A DNA stretch of 64,000 nt, from contig JADJLB010000010.1 in the NCBI GenBank assembly GCA_016705685.1, forward strand, positions 124,001-188,000, written 5' to 3'. The position numbers were made by a program, and so were the translations under genes. The notes under the pieces were generated by a model, which had not been told where the DNA came from, ran no database searches, and was given only the letters and a program-made list of their open reading frames with translations. Below, one piece after another: positions 18,689 to 27,837 of the stretch; the first letter of the stretch is position 1, and each line of letters begins with the position of its first letter. This DNA is from Propionivibrio sp. GTDB lineage: Bacteria; Pseudomonadota; Gammaproteobacteria; Burkholderiales; Rhodocyclaceae.

Positions 18689-21600
18689 TTGAATTCTCTT
18701 CGTAACCGCCAAACCCTGCTCGGCAAACTTAGCCCACCACGGCTTAGTCGTGTTATTGGTCGAAATCGATTATTTTGCGAGATAGAGGCACTTTCCACTG
18801 CGCCGGGCATGTGGATCGCGGGACCGCCAGGAATTGGCAAAACAACGCTCGTTGCCACCTACCTTGACACGTACTCCTTACCCTATCTGTGGTTGCAACT
18901 TGATGCGGGCGACGTTGATCCTGCCACCTTCGTCCACTTCCTGCGCTTGGCGGCAAAGCGACTGGCGCCACGACGCCAGTTACGCTTGCTATTGCCGAGT
19001 GCAGACGACCTACGCGATGTATCCGGATTCATTCGCCGCTGTTTTCGGCGTCTGGCGCTCACGCTGGATCGGCCATGGGTTCTGGTGCTGGATAACGTTC
19101 AGGAACTCGGCAATGCGCCGCTGCTGCATGCCGGCATAGCCGCCGCGCTGGCGGAGTTGCCCGAGCACGCCCGCTTGATTGCCATCAGTCGCGAGCCGCC
19201 GGGTGCCGAGTACGCACGAGCACTCGCCGGCCAGCAGCTTTCGCTGATTGAGGCGTCATCGTTACGTTTTAACGAAGACGAGACCCGGCAACTCGTGCAT
19301 TTGCATAACCGAAACTGGTCTGCAGACGCATTACGCCAAGCCACCGATGGCTGGGCCGCGGCCATGATCTTGTGGCTCGCCGCGCGTAGCGAGCTGGGTG
19401 CAAACGACGCCATGCCCGGCAGCACGGCGCGCGACCGCCTGTTCGCCTACTTCGCGGATGAAGTAATGAAAAAGATGGCTCAGTCGGATGCCGCGTCGCT
19501 GATGCACATCGCTTTCCTCCCTAGCGCTACCACGGCGATGGCTGTGGAAATCAGCGGAGATGCACACGCTGGTAAATTGCTTGCCAATCTGGCGCACCGC
19601 AGCTTGTTCACCGATCGCCGTGACAGTAAGCCACCGGCCGACACGCCGGCGTACGCTTTCCACGCCCTCTTTGGCGAGTTCTTGCGCGCGCGTGCGGCGG
19701 ATTCATTGGATGCCGATGCACTGCACGCGTTGCGCCTACATGCTGCGGAGATGCTTGCCAGGCACGGTCGTGCCGATGCGGCCATTCCCCAGCTAATTGA
19801 GGCTTGCGCCTGGGACGAAGCGCTGGGCCTGCTCATGGCAAACGCCGAACGCTTCGTTTCACAAGGGCGCAGCGCCGTTGTTCGGGACTGGATTCTGTCG
19901 CTGCCCGACGCCTCGCGCAACAGCCCGTACGCGTGGTACTGGCTCGGCTACTGTGAACTGGCTGTTAATCCGGCTGTCGCCTTGCAGCATGTCGAGCGGG
20001 CGTACCGCGGTTTTGTGATGGCGGGCGATGTCCCTGGCGCCTTCTACAGTGCAGCGGCTGCCGCAGATGCCATCATATTCCTCGGCACCAGCCTTGACGC
20101 ACTCGAACCCTGGATGCCAGTGCTCACGGAATACGCACCGGCTTACCTGAGGCATCGTAATAACGACACCGACCTGCGTGTGTTGCCTGGTCTGCTCGCG
20201 GCATTTGTTCATCGCGAGGCCGCACACCCGATAACCGCGTCTCTAGCCGATCTTGCAGAGCGTTTGCTCAACCAGCCGCTGGGCGCCAGCCAGCGCATCT
20301 TGCTGGGCACCCTAGCATATTACCTACTGTGGACGGGACAGATGCTGCGGCTTGAGCGCATCATCATCAAGATCGACCGTATGTGCACGGGGCTTGACGT
20401 AGCGCCCGCGACACGGCTGCGCTGGTACAACGTTAGCGTGCTCATCCGATCCTTGCTCGGCCGGGTCGACGAAGCCCTTTTGCACGCTGGCCGTGCGCTT
20501 GAACTCACAAGTCAGAGTCCGGCGCCGATGCGCGTGAAAGCGCAGCTGTCAATGGTGCTGGCGGCGATCTCGGCGCGCGATGCCGATCTGGCTCGCCGGC
20601 ATCTTGTAGAAGCCACAGGACTGATCGATCCGAACAATGCCATTGACACAACGACCTACGAGTTTCAGCGCGGGCTGCTGATGTTGCTTGACGGTGACTG
20701 GGGCAGCGCGGCTGCGCTGATGCGCTCAGCGGTTCTGAGTGGACAGGCCAGCGGATGGCCGCTGCGCGAACACATTGCGCTGCTCGGCCACACGCTCGCA
20801 GCAACCCAGCTTGGCGCCTTCGACGAAGCCGAAGCAACACTGCAGGCAGTGCTACGGCATCGTTTTTACACCGTGTGCCGCTGGCACCACTGGCTTGCCG
20901 CTTTGATTGAGGCAAACCTCGCTGATTGCATCGGTGACCGAGCGCGGTGCCTGTCGGCTTTGGGCCGGGCTTTCTCGCTTGGGCAGAAGTACGGCTACGA
21001 TTTTGGTCCGCTGCTTTACTGCTGCGGCGACGTCATGTCACGTCTTGCGTCACTGGCCTTGGCCCACAACATTGACTCGGCGTTTGTGCAGCGCCTTATC
21101 CGCCGCTACGCACTCCCGGCCCCGCACAATGCCGACGAACATTGGCCCTGGATCATCCGCATCCGTACGTTCGGCTGCTTTGGCATCGTGCGTGATGGCA
21201 CGCCAGCGGCGACAGAGCGCAAAGAAAGCCGTAAACCGCTTGAGCTGTTGAAGCTAGTGATCGCGCTTGGCGGTGAGGCCGTGCCGGTGGCACGTTTATG
21301 TGCGGCGCTTTGGCCAGAGGCGCAAGGTGATGCAGCGCGCAATTCGTTCGATAATACCCTGCACCGGTTGCGCAAAATGCTTGGTGGAGACCGCCATGTA
21401 CTACTACGGTCCGGTGGTCTGTGGCTCAATGCCTCCACCTGCCGGACTGATCTGGCGGCCCTAGACGCTTGTTTTCATGAGGCGAACAAACTTGCGCCCG
21501 ACGCCGATCCCGAGCAGGTAACCGCATTGGCAGACCGCACATTAGCGCTCTGGCAAGGCGAGTTTCTTGCGGGCGAGGATGAATTGCCTGACGTGCTGGC

Positions 21601-21892
21601 AGTTCGATCTCGCTTTCAGGCCAGAATCGCCCGCCAGATGGCTGCGCTAGGCGCCAGGTTAGAAGCTGCCGAGCATCACAGCGCGGCAGCGCTTCTTTAC
21701 CAGCGCGTCGTCGAGCAACAGCCTCTCGCCGAAGACATTTATCGCCGGTTGATCGTCTGCCTGGTGAACCTGGGTCAACCCGCCGAGGCCTACGAGGCCT
21801 ATCGCCGCTGCCGCCACCAACTGTCGGTATTGCTTGGCATCTCACCGTCACCCGAAACTGACGCGCTGGTCGCGTCGTTGCGCAATCTCTAG
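18689..21892 (+). CDS. Large STAND ATPase transcriptional regulator with C-terminal winged helix and BTAD (SARP-type) domain
   Basis: A 1067-residue regulator. The N-terminal part is a MalT-like STAND NTPase with Walker A GPPGIGKTT (about 45-53) and Walker B WVLVLDNVQ; a long helical repeat region of TPR type follows (about 340-800). The C-terminus carries a winged-helix DNA-binding domain (about 819-915, RNSFDNTLHRLRKML) and a BTAD domain (about 920-1064), as in AfsR/SARP activators. The start is uncertain: TTG at 18689 has only a weak TGGA upstream and no ATG is suitably placed. It lies at the left end of the recO-pdxJ insert and probably controls the PEP-CTERM and cupin genes after it; this is inferred from position. 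Confidence 0.82.
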   Translation: MNSLRNRQTLLGKLSPPRLSRVIGRNRLFCEIEALSTAPGMWIAGPPGIGKTTLVATYLDTYSLPYLWLQLDAGDVDPATFVHFLRLAAKRLAPRRQLRLLLPSADDLRDVSGFIRRCFRRLALTLDRPWVLVLDNVQELGNAPLLHAGIAAALAELPEHARLIAISREPPGAEYARALAGQQLSLIEASSLRFNEDETRQLVHLHNRNWSADALRQATDGWAAAMILWLAARSELGANDAMPGSTARDRLFAYFADEVMKKMAQSDAASLMHIAFLPSATTAMAVEISGDAHAGKLLANLAHRSLFTDRRDSKPPADTPAYAFHALFGEFLRARAADSLDADALHALRLHAAEMLARHGRADAAIPQLIEACAWDEALGLLMANAERFVSQGRSAVVRDWILSLPDASRNSPYAWYWLGYCELAVNPAVALQHVERAYRGFVMAGDVPGAFYSAAAAADAIIFLGTSLDALEPWMPVLTEYAPAYLRHRNNDTDLRVLPGLLAAFVHREAAHPITASLADLAERLLNQPLGASQRILLGTLAYYLLWTGQMLRLERIIIKIDRMCTGLDVAPATRLRWYNVSVLIRSLLGRVDEALLHAGRALELTSQSPAPMRVKAQLSMVLAAISARDADLARRHLVEATGLIDPNNAIDTTTYEFQRGLLMLLDGDWGSAAALMRSAVLSGQASGWPLREHIALLGHTLAATQLGAFDEAEATLQAVLRHRFYTVCRWHHWLAALIEANLADCIGDRARCLSALGRAFSLGQKYGYDFGPLLYCCGDVMSRLASLALAHNIDSAFVQRLIRRYALPAPHNADEHWPWIIRIRTFGCFGIVRDGTPAATERKESRKPLELLKLVIALGGEAVPVARLCAALWPEAQGDAARNSFDNTLHRLRKMLGGDRHVLLRSGGLWLNASTCRTDLAALDACFHEANKLAPDADPEQVTALADRTLALWQGEFLAGEDELPDVLAVRSRFQARIARQMAALGARLEAAEHHSAAALLYQRVVEQQPLAEDIYRRLIVCLVNLGQPAEAYEAYRRCRHQLSVLLGISPSPETDALVASLRNL

Positions 21893-22282
21893 GCAACGGT
21901 TGATCGAACGCTACTGGGCATAGTCACGCAAAAGCCCATCTTGTTTCATGCGCCGAAAGAAACGGCTAGAACGCTTATCTCTAAGCCATTTCTAAGATCG
22001 AGCCGCTTAGCCTTCGTCTTGTCAGAGTGCTGCTGTAGTACTCAGATCACTGAAGGGGGTGCCATGCACCAAGAGCCGATCTCACCTGCCACCAAGCGAG
22101 CGCGCATCACCAGAACGCATCGACACAAACACGAGCTGGCTATCCGTAACGCAGGCATCCTCGGCCGAAAAATGAAAACGCTGAGCCACGAAATACCCCC
22201 ACATCTTGCGACTACCGGGGCGGTTAAGTTTCGTGAAGAAGCCGACCTGCCAGAAGCATCCACTTCAACGACGGAGAAAATT

Positions 22283-23152
22283 ATGTCAACGATTTCGAAG
22301 GCTCGCTGCACCGTCGCAATTTGCGTAGGACTCGTACTCTGCGCAACTGGGTCAAACGCTTCTGCGGCCATGATCGGCGGAGTGGCAAGTGTTCATGCGG
22401 GTGGCAGCCCGGGCTGTCAAGATGCTAAGGCAGTCCCGCTTACGACCTTGCAAAACAACCTTGCAATGAGCGCCAGTGTGGCCTGCCTGGGCGAATCAGC
22501 CTCGGTTGATCTATACGCGGACGCTGCCACGACATCCATAGGAATGCAAGGATTTGCCGACCCGGTCTTCAAGCTTGGCGCGCAAGTGAACGCCTTCGTC
22601 GGTCTGATTGACCGATGGATCTTCACACTTCCCGCCAGTGTTCCTACCGGCACTATTCTTTCTTTCCCGGTGTCATTCACGCTGGACGGAAGCGTAGCGC
22701 CCGGGTCAAGCTACCGCAGCAGTTTCTCAAGTTTCATGAACTACGTTTTTACGATATCCGATCCACAGCAAGGCTATTCACCGTTTCAGACTTTTCAGAA
22801 GACCGGGAGCATTACAACTCCCGGTGTGTACGCGGATACATTCTCCGGGATCATCAACCTGATCAATCGCGGTCCGTTCTTCGGAATGATGGCGGATATC
22901 GAAATGAATCTGTGGATTCCCGGTCTGGAGTCCGGTTCGATTGATTTCTACAACACCGCGAAGATATTTATTGATCTGCCGGACGGGGTCAGCGTGACGA
23001 CCTCGACCGGCCTGCCGCTGACCTTCGTCACACCACCTGTGGTGCCGGAACCGGGCAGCGTGCCCGAACCAGCCACCTGGATGCTATTGACGATTGGTTT
23101 GGTCGGGGTGGTCGGTAGCAAGCGCCGTCAAGGCAAAAAATGGATAAGATGA
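22283..23152 (+). CDS. PEP-CTERM sorting domain protein
   Basis: A 289-residue exported protein. Residues 1-30 are a signal peptide (basic MSTISKARC, then hydrophobic, ending NASAA). The last 30 residues are a PEP-CTERM signal: VPEPATWMLLTIGLVGVVGS followed by a basic tail. Such proteins are processed by exosortase and tied to exopolysaccharide production. The middle is beta-rich with no recognised domain. The start at 22283 has GGAG at 6-base spacing. The frame is open back to 21941, and an ATG at 22064 with a strong AAGGGGG upstream would add 73 residues before the signal peptide. Confidence 0.82.
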   Translation: MSTISKARCTVAICVGLVLCATGSNASAAMIGGVASVHAGGSPGCQDAKAVPLTTLQNNLAMSASVACLGESASVDLYADAATTSIGMQGFADPVFKLGAQVNAFVGLIDRWIFTLPASVPTGTILSFPVSFTLDGSVAPGSSYRSSFSSFMNYVFTISDPQQGYSPFQTFQKTGSITTPGVYADTFSGIINLINRGPFFGMMADIEMNLWIPGLESGSIDFYNTAKIFIDLPDGVSVTTSTGLPLTFVTPPVVPEPGSVPEPATWMLLTIGLVGVVGSKRRQGKKWIR

Positions 23153-23550
23153 TGCGCTGCGCCGGCGCAGTCCTAGGCGTGCTCATCAATCTACCGTCGA
23201 TGGCACATGAGCAAGGTACTGTCGAACCCCGATTACTCTTGAAAGAAGTCGTGCAAGGCATGCCCAGAAGTGAGCGGCAGGAGGTGCGCGTCCTCACCGC
23301 GAGCTTCAAACCGGGCGACAAAACGGTATTTCATACGCACCGTTTTCCTGTAACCGTCTACATTCTGGCAGGCGCGTTCACGTTGGAACTGGAGGGACGC
23401 GCGCCCATCACGGTGAAAGCTGGCCAAGCGCTTGTGGAGCCGCCGAATGTGAAGATGACAGGCTACAACCGCAGTGCGAGCGAGCCGTTGCGAGTCGTTA
23501 TTTTTTATACGAGCGATCCGGACACGCCGTTTCTTGACCTCATACATTGA
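23140..23550 (+). CDS. Small exported cupin-domain protein
   Basis: A 136-residue protein with a short signal peptide (about residues 1-22, ending PSMA) and a single cupin domain: FHTHRFPVTVYILAGAFTLEL is motif 1 with its His ligands, and AGQALVEPPNVKM is close to motif 2. No enzyme activity can be assigned. It overlaps the preceding PEP-CTERM gene by 13 bases; ATG at 23140 is chosen because AAGG lies six bases upstream, though ATG at 23149 would give an ATGA overlap. The tight overlap implies joint expression. Confidence 0.72.
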   Translation: MDKMMRCAGAVLGVLINLPSMAHEQGTVEPRLLLKEVVQGMPRSERQEVRVLTASFKPGDKTVFHTHRFPVTVYILAGAFTLELEGRAPITVKAGQALVEPPNVKMTGYNRSASEPLRVVIFYTSDPDTPFLDLIH

Positions 23551-23620
23551 ACAGATCCCCAATTTCAACCCTGCAGTTGAATCCAGGGCATAACGGACAG
23601 CGATTTCCAAGGAGTCCCCA

Positions 23621-24688
23621 ATGAGAGCGCTTCAGCCAACACTTTCACGTCTGCCCACCGCTGGAGTACTTTGCGCATTGGCAGGCATGACCGCGACCGC
23701 AGTTGCCGCGCCTGTCTCCGTTTCGTACGGCCGGTTCATCGAGACCAAGACGATCGGCTCACCGATCGAAGCGGGGCATACGCTGCGAGTCGACGGCAAC
23801 CTCGTTGACGCAAGCTTGCCGAGCATCTCCAACACGCTGTTCTTCGCACCCGCGTCGACAACGCTGGCGCTTACCGCGGGCTGGCTTGTCGAGCCAGCAC
23901 AGAACAGAACAGTCGGCGTGAATATCGACTTGTACGACTTCAATCACGCGTTGGTCGCAAGCGATGTGTTCCAGGGAATCACCGGGTCCATTGCCCATTC
24001 GGAACTGAAAGCGTCGAACCTGATTGCCGGCGCACTGTATCAGCTTGTATTGACGGGTACCGCCGATCAGGTCGGTCGATACGCATTGGCGCTCACTGCC
24101 GGGGCACCGTCCCCGGTCATCGATGTGCTGTCTCCTACGTCGCCCCTGGCAAGTCAGGTTCTCTTCGACACGCACAAAGGCCGGAAGAACGCTGGCGTCA
24201 CTCTGTCGAATGGTGACCATCTCTTGATCGACGGAAAGATGACCGACGATTCAATCAACGCGGTCAGCAACGAATTTACGTTCACCAGCACGGCGGGGGC
24301 GCTCTCCGCCGGCATTGAATGGATCGTTGGTCAGCCCGACAATCCGGAGAGGACGATTGGCGTCAACGTCGACCTCATTGACTCGGCCGACATGCTGGTG
24401 GCCAGCGACACGTTCGTTGGTCTACAAGGCGAACAGGGATTTTCGCAATTTTTGGCTACTGGGCTCGAGCCGGGCACCTACACGCTGCGCTTCAGCGGAA
24501 CTGCGCCGGCCGGCAGTCGCTACCAGATTCATCTGAACACTGATCTGCTGCCTCCGGGTTTCCAGCCCATCACCGACGTCGCGCCGGTGCCGAGCGTTCC
24601 CGAGCCGCGGTCCTCGGTGCTGCTGTGCATCGGCCTCGCTGGCCTCGGTCTCGCCAGACGATCGCGTCGACAGCTCCGGCAACGCTGA
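23621..24688 (+). CDS. PEP-CTERM protein built of two tandem copies of one domain
   Basis: A 355-residue exported protein. A signal peptide covers residues 1-30 (ending AVAA), and the last 30 residues form a PEP-CTERM signal (VPEPRSSVLLCIGLAGLGLA plus an Arg-rich tail). The body is an internal duplication: residues 38-158 and 182-305 align, most clearly RTVGVNIDLYDFNHALVASD against RTIGVNVDLIDSADMLVASD. The domain is predicted beta-rich and unassigned. AAGGAG precedes the start, 70 bases after the cupin gene. Confidence 0.82.
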   Translation: MRALQPTLSRLPTAGVLCALAGMTATAVAAPVSVSYGRFIETKTIGSPIEAGHTLRVDGNLVDASLPSISNTLFFAPASTTLALTAGWLVEPAQNRTVGVNIDLYDFNHALVASDVFQGITGSIAHSELKASNLIAGALYQLVLTGTADQVGRYALALTAGAPSPVIDVLSPTSPLASQVLFDTHKGRKNAGVTLSNGDHLLIDGKMTDDSINAVSNEFTFTSTAGALSAGIEWIVGQPDNPERTIGVNVDLIDSADMLVASDTFVGLQGEQGFSQFLATGLEPGTYTLRFSGTAPAGSRYQIHLNTDLLPPGFQPITDVAPVPSVPEPRSSVLLCIGLAGLGLARRSRRQLRQR

Positions 24689-24702
24689 AATATCCCCAGG
24701 CC

Positions 24703-24914
24703 TTAGCTACGCGTAATCTGAGAACCATCCTGCAAATCAGGAACGACGGGCATTTTCAAGAGCAATGCCGTGGTAAGCAATAGCACGGCTTTGATGTGAC
24801 GGTAGCATTCTTCGTCCTGTCCGCATCCTTGAAATTCGCCCCCGACGCCGCCGCCAGAAATTCCCGTAGCTGATCCGGCGTAACCAGTTTCTGCGCATTC
24901 CTGTCGATCACCAT
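24703..24914 (-). other. Unassigned right flank of the insert; possible decayed transposase fragment
   Basis: The 348 bases between the second PEP-CTERM gene and pdxJ hold no convincing gene. On the minus strand, MVIDRNAQKLVTPDQLREFL (from 24914) continues, after a change of frame, into ECYRHIKAVLLL, which faintly resembles the helix-turn-helix start of IS630-type transposases. The match is short and needs a frameshift, so this could be chance. Confidence 0.2.
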
Positions 24915-24977
24915 GCATCGAATGATCGATCCTCTTGCACGTGCTCAGACTCACAGCCTGTTGGAAAATACTCCGGG

Positions 24978-25007
24978 TTGGCTCAAAAGCGTACGAAGCA
25001 CTACACT
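24978..25007 (+). promoter_or_regulatory. Predicted promoter for pdxJ-acpS-nagZ
   Basis: TTGGCT (24978-24983) and TACACT (25002-25007) are 18 bases apart, 30 bases before the pdxJ start. A local promoter would be needed because the insert separates pdxJ from recO. Confidence 0.4.
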
Positions 25008-25036
25008 AGCAACTCAAATGCGTAGGGGCAGCACAG

Positions 25037-25816
25037 ATGATCGAACTTGGCGTCAATATTGATCACGTCGCGACGATTCGTCAGGCGAGAAAGACCTATG
25101 AGCCGGAGCCGGCCTGGGCTGCCGTCGAAGCCCATCTCGGGGGCGCGGACGGGATCACCGTTCACCTGCGTGAAGACCGTCGGCACATCCAGGACGCCGA
25201 TGTCGAAAAACTGCGCACACTGACCCAGATCAAGCTCAATCTGGAGATGGCGGCGACCGACGAAATGGTTGAAATCGCCTGCAGACTCCGACCCGAAATG
25301 GCCATGCTGGTGCCTGAAGGCCGTCACGAAGTCACGACGGAAGGTGGCCTGGATATCGTGGCTCAGGAAGCCAAACTCAAGAAAGCAATCGCGCGTTTCA
25401 CCGAAGCCGGCATTATCAGCAGCGTATTCATCGATGCCGAGCTGGATCAGATCGACGCGGCAGCACGTATCGGCGCAAGCGTGTGCGAAATCCATACCGG
25501 ACCCTACGCACACGCGTTCCACCACAAGGGGCGCGATGCCGAAAGCCCGGCCGTTCTGGCCGAGCTCGACAAAATCCGCATTGCCGGAGAGGCGATTCGC
25601 AGCCACGGCATGCGCTTCAATGCCGGCCATGCGCTCAACTATTTCAACGTCCAGCCGGTCGCCCGCTTACCGGGCATTCGCGAGCTGCACATTGGTCACG
25701 CCATCGTCAGCCGTGCGGTCTTTGTCGGCCTGCGCGAAGCCGTGCGAGAAATGAAGCGTCTTATGCGCGAGGCGCAAGCGTATCTGCCACCGAATTTGCC
25801 GAAACCCGCTCGATGA
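25037..25816 (+). CDS. pdxJ: Pyridoxine 5'-phosphate synthase
   Basis: Condenses 3-amino-2-oxopropyl phosphate with deoxyxylulose phosphate, the last ring-forming step of vitamin B6 synthesis. The 259-residue protein begins MIELGVNIDHVATIRQAR and has HLREDRRHIQDAD and NAGHALNYFNV, all conserved active-site segments. AGGGGC lies before the start. acpS overlaps its stop by four bases, a common arrangement in proteobacteria. Confidence 0.97.
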   Translation: MIELGVNIDHVATIRQARKTYEPEPAWAAVEAHLGGADGITVHLREDRRHIQDADVEKLRTLTQIKLNLEMAATDEMVEIACRLRPEMAMLVPEGRHEVTTEGGLDIVAQEAKLKKAIARFTEAGIISSVFIDAELDQIDAAARIGASVCEIHTGPYAHAFHHKGRDAESPAVLAELDKIRIAGEAIRSHGMRFNAGHALNYFNVQPVARLPGIRELHIGHAIVSRAVFVGLREAVREMKRLMREAQAYLPPNLPKPAR

Positions 25817-26190
25817 TTGCGGGCGTCGGCACGGATATTGTTGCCGTTAACCGGCTCGCCAGGCTATATGAACGCCACGGCGAACGTGCGCTGGCAAAAC
25901 TGTTGGCGCCATCGGAACACGCCGACTTTAAAAAGACCAAAGATCCGGCGCGTTTTCTGGCCAAACGCTTTGCCGCCAAAGAAGCATTCGGCAAGGCGTT
26001 GGGAACCGGAATTGCTTCCCCGGCGACACTGCCCAATATCGCCGTGGGGCACGACCCCCTCGGCAAGCCGATCTTCAACTACGCGCCTGAACTCGCTCGC
26101 TTCCTGTCCGAGCGTGGCCTGAGTGGCCATCTCTCCATCAGCGACGAAAAGGACTACGCCCTGGCCTTCGTTATTCTGGAACACGCCTGA
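25813..26190 (+). CDS. acpS: Holo-[acyl-carrier-protein] synthase
   Basis: Transfers the phosphopantetheine arm from CoA to ACP. The 125-residue protein has the magnesium ligands Asp8 (GVGTDIV) and Glu57 (FAAKEAFGKALG). The start is the ATG overlapping the pdxJ stop (ATGA); a longer frame into pdxJ exists but is not family-like. Its substrate AcpP is encoded at 6636. Confidence 0.96.
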   Translation: MIAGVGTDIVAVNRLARLYERHGERALAKLLAPSEHADFKKTKDPARFLAKRFAAKEAFGKALGTGIASPATLPNIAVGHDPLGKPIFNYAPELARFLSERGLSGHLSISDEKDYALAFVILEHA

Positions 26191-26193
26191 ACC

Positions 26194-27213
26194 ATGACTG
26201 TGCCAATTGAATTGCCGCATGGCCCGCTGATGATCGATGTTGCTGGGCTGGAACTCAGCGATCTCGACCGCGAGCGTCTGATTCATCCACTGGTCGGTGG
26301 CCTCATCCTGTTCGCGCGTAACTACCAGTCGACAGCGCAACTTTCAAAGCTTACAACCGACATCCATGCACTGCGCTCGCCGCCGCTGCTTATCGCCATC
26401 GACCACGAAGGGGGCAGGGTGCAGCGTTGCCGCGAGGGCTTTACCCGCCTGCCTCCAATGCGTGGCTTGGGCGAGCTCTGGGAGCGGAGTACGCAACAGG
26501 CCTTGGCTGCGGCAAAGAGCCTGGGGCACGTTCTGGCCACCGAATTACGCGCCTGCGGCGTCGATCTGTCCTTCACGCCCGTCCTCGACCTCGACTGGGG
26601 ACGCAGTGGGGTGATTGGAGACCGTGCTTTTCATGGCGACCCAGCGGTTGTCGCGCAACTCGCCGGTGCGTTGATCGAAGGCTTAGGATGTGCCGGCATG
26701 GCCGCTTGCGGCAAGCATTTTCCCGGCCACGGCTGGGCCGAAGCCGATTCTCACGTGGCCATCCCGGTCGATGAGCGCACCTTGGCCGAACTCGCCCCGG
26801 ACCTCGTGCCGTATCGGTTGCTCAAACTGGATGCGATCATGCCGGCTCATGTCATCTACACGAATATTGATGCAAAACCTGCTGGATTTTCAAAGTATTG
26901 GCATCAATACTTAAGGAATAACATCATGTTTGATGGCGTGGTATTCAGCGACGATCTATCGATGGAAGGCGCCAGCATTGCCGGCGACATCGTCAGCCGG
27001 GTCCAAGCCGCGTGGGACGCCGGTTGCGATATGCTGCTCGTATGCAATGCCCCCGATGCGGTCGGCGATGTTCTTGACCGCTGGCATCCTGAATTCGACC
27101 GGGTACGTTCCTCGCGAATCGCGCGACTGATGTCGAACGCCGCCATCCCCATGGTAAGAGACGACCCGCTGTACATCGCGGGGGTCAATACGGCTCGGCT
27201 GCTGTGCGCCTAG
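26194..27213 (+). CDS. nagZ: Beta-N-acetylglucosaminidase NagZ
   Basis: Cytoplasmic GH3 enzyme that removes GlcNAc from anhydro-muropeptides during peptidoglycan recycling. The 339-residue protein has KHFPGHG (174-180), the catalytic Asp185/His187 dyad in ADSHVAIP, and the nucleophile in FSDDLSMEGA (251-260). It starts 3 bases after acpS. Convergent with efp, 27 bases away; no obvious terminator lies between. Confidence 0.96.
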   Translation: MTVPIELPHGPLMIDVAGLELSDLDRERLIHPLVGGLILFARNYQSTAQLSKLTTDIHALRSPPLLIAIDHEGGRVQRCREGFTRLPPMRGLGELWERSTQQALAAAKSLGHVLATELRACGVDLSFTPVLDLDWGRSGVIGDRAFHGDPAVVAQLAGALIEGLGCAGMAACGKHFPGHGWAEADSHVAIPVDERTLAELAPDLVPYRLLKLDAIMPAHVIYTNIDAKPAGFSKYWHQYLRNNIMFDGVVFSDDLSMEGASIAGDIVSRVQAAWDAGCDMLLVCNAPDAVGDVLDRWHPEFDRVRSSRIARLMSNAAIPMVRDDPLYIAGVNTARLLCA

Positions 27214-27240
27214 ACTGAACAGCGCGCAAAGCCGACCCAG

Positions 27241-27798
27241 CTACTTCACGCGGGCGCGGTACTCGTTGGTGCGGGTGTCAATCTCGATCTTGTCGCCGAT
27301 TTCAACGAAGGCCGGTACGGGGAGTTCAAAGCCGGTGGACAGGCGTGCTGGCTTCATCACCTTGCCCGAGGTATCGCCCTTGACCGCGGGTTCGGTATAA
27401 ATGACCTCACGGACCAGACTGTTCGGCAGTTCGACCGAAATCGCCTTACCTTCGTAAAACACCACTTCACAGGGCATGGCTTCTTCAAGGTAGCTCAGCG
27501 CGTCGGCCATGCAGTCGCCCTCGATTTCGTACTGGTTGTACTCGGCGTCCATGAAAACGTAAAGCGGATCGGCAAAATAAGAGTAGTTGACCTCTTTGCG
27601 GTCCAGCTGAACGACGTCGAACTTGTCGTCGGCGCGGTAAACGGTCTCGCTCGGCGAACCGGTCAGCAGGTTCTTCATTTTCATTTTGACGACCGAAGCG
27701 TTGCGGCCGGATTTGCTGTAGTCAGCCTTGAGGACAACCATCGGGTCGTTGCCGACCATAAAGACGTTGCCTGCGCGAAGTTCCTGTGCGGTTTTCAT
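27241..27798 (-). CDS. efp: Elongation factor P, arginine-modified type
   Basis: Helps ribosomes through polyproline stretches. The 185-residue protein begins [19 protein letters not shown] and has Arg32 at the loop tip ([10 protein letters not shown]), where the E. coli type has Lys. This Arg is the site rhamnosylated by EarP, encoded directly upstream on the same strand, 39 bases away. A possible client in this window is the polyproline run of the DUF4124 protein at 45716. Confidence 0.97.
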   Translation of the reverse strand: MKTAQELRAGNVFMVGNDPMVVLKADYSKSGRNASVVKMKMKNLLTGSPSETVYRADDKFDVVQLDRKEVNYSYFADPLYVFMDAEYNQYEIEGDCMADALSYLEEAMPCEVVFYEGKAISVELPNSLVREVIYTEPAVKGDTSGKVMKPARLSTGFELPVPAFVEIGDKIEIDTRTNEYRARVK

Positions 27799-27837
27799 AG
27801 TACGGTCCGGTGAATGACGTGGAAAATTAGCCGCACA

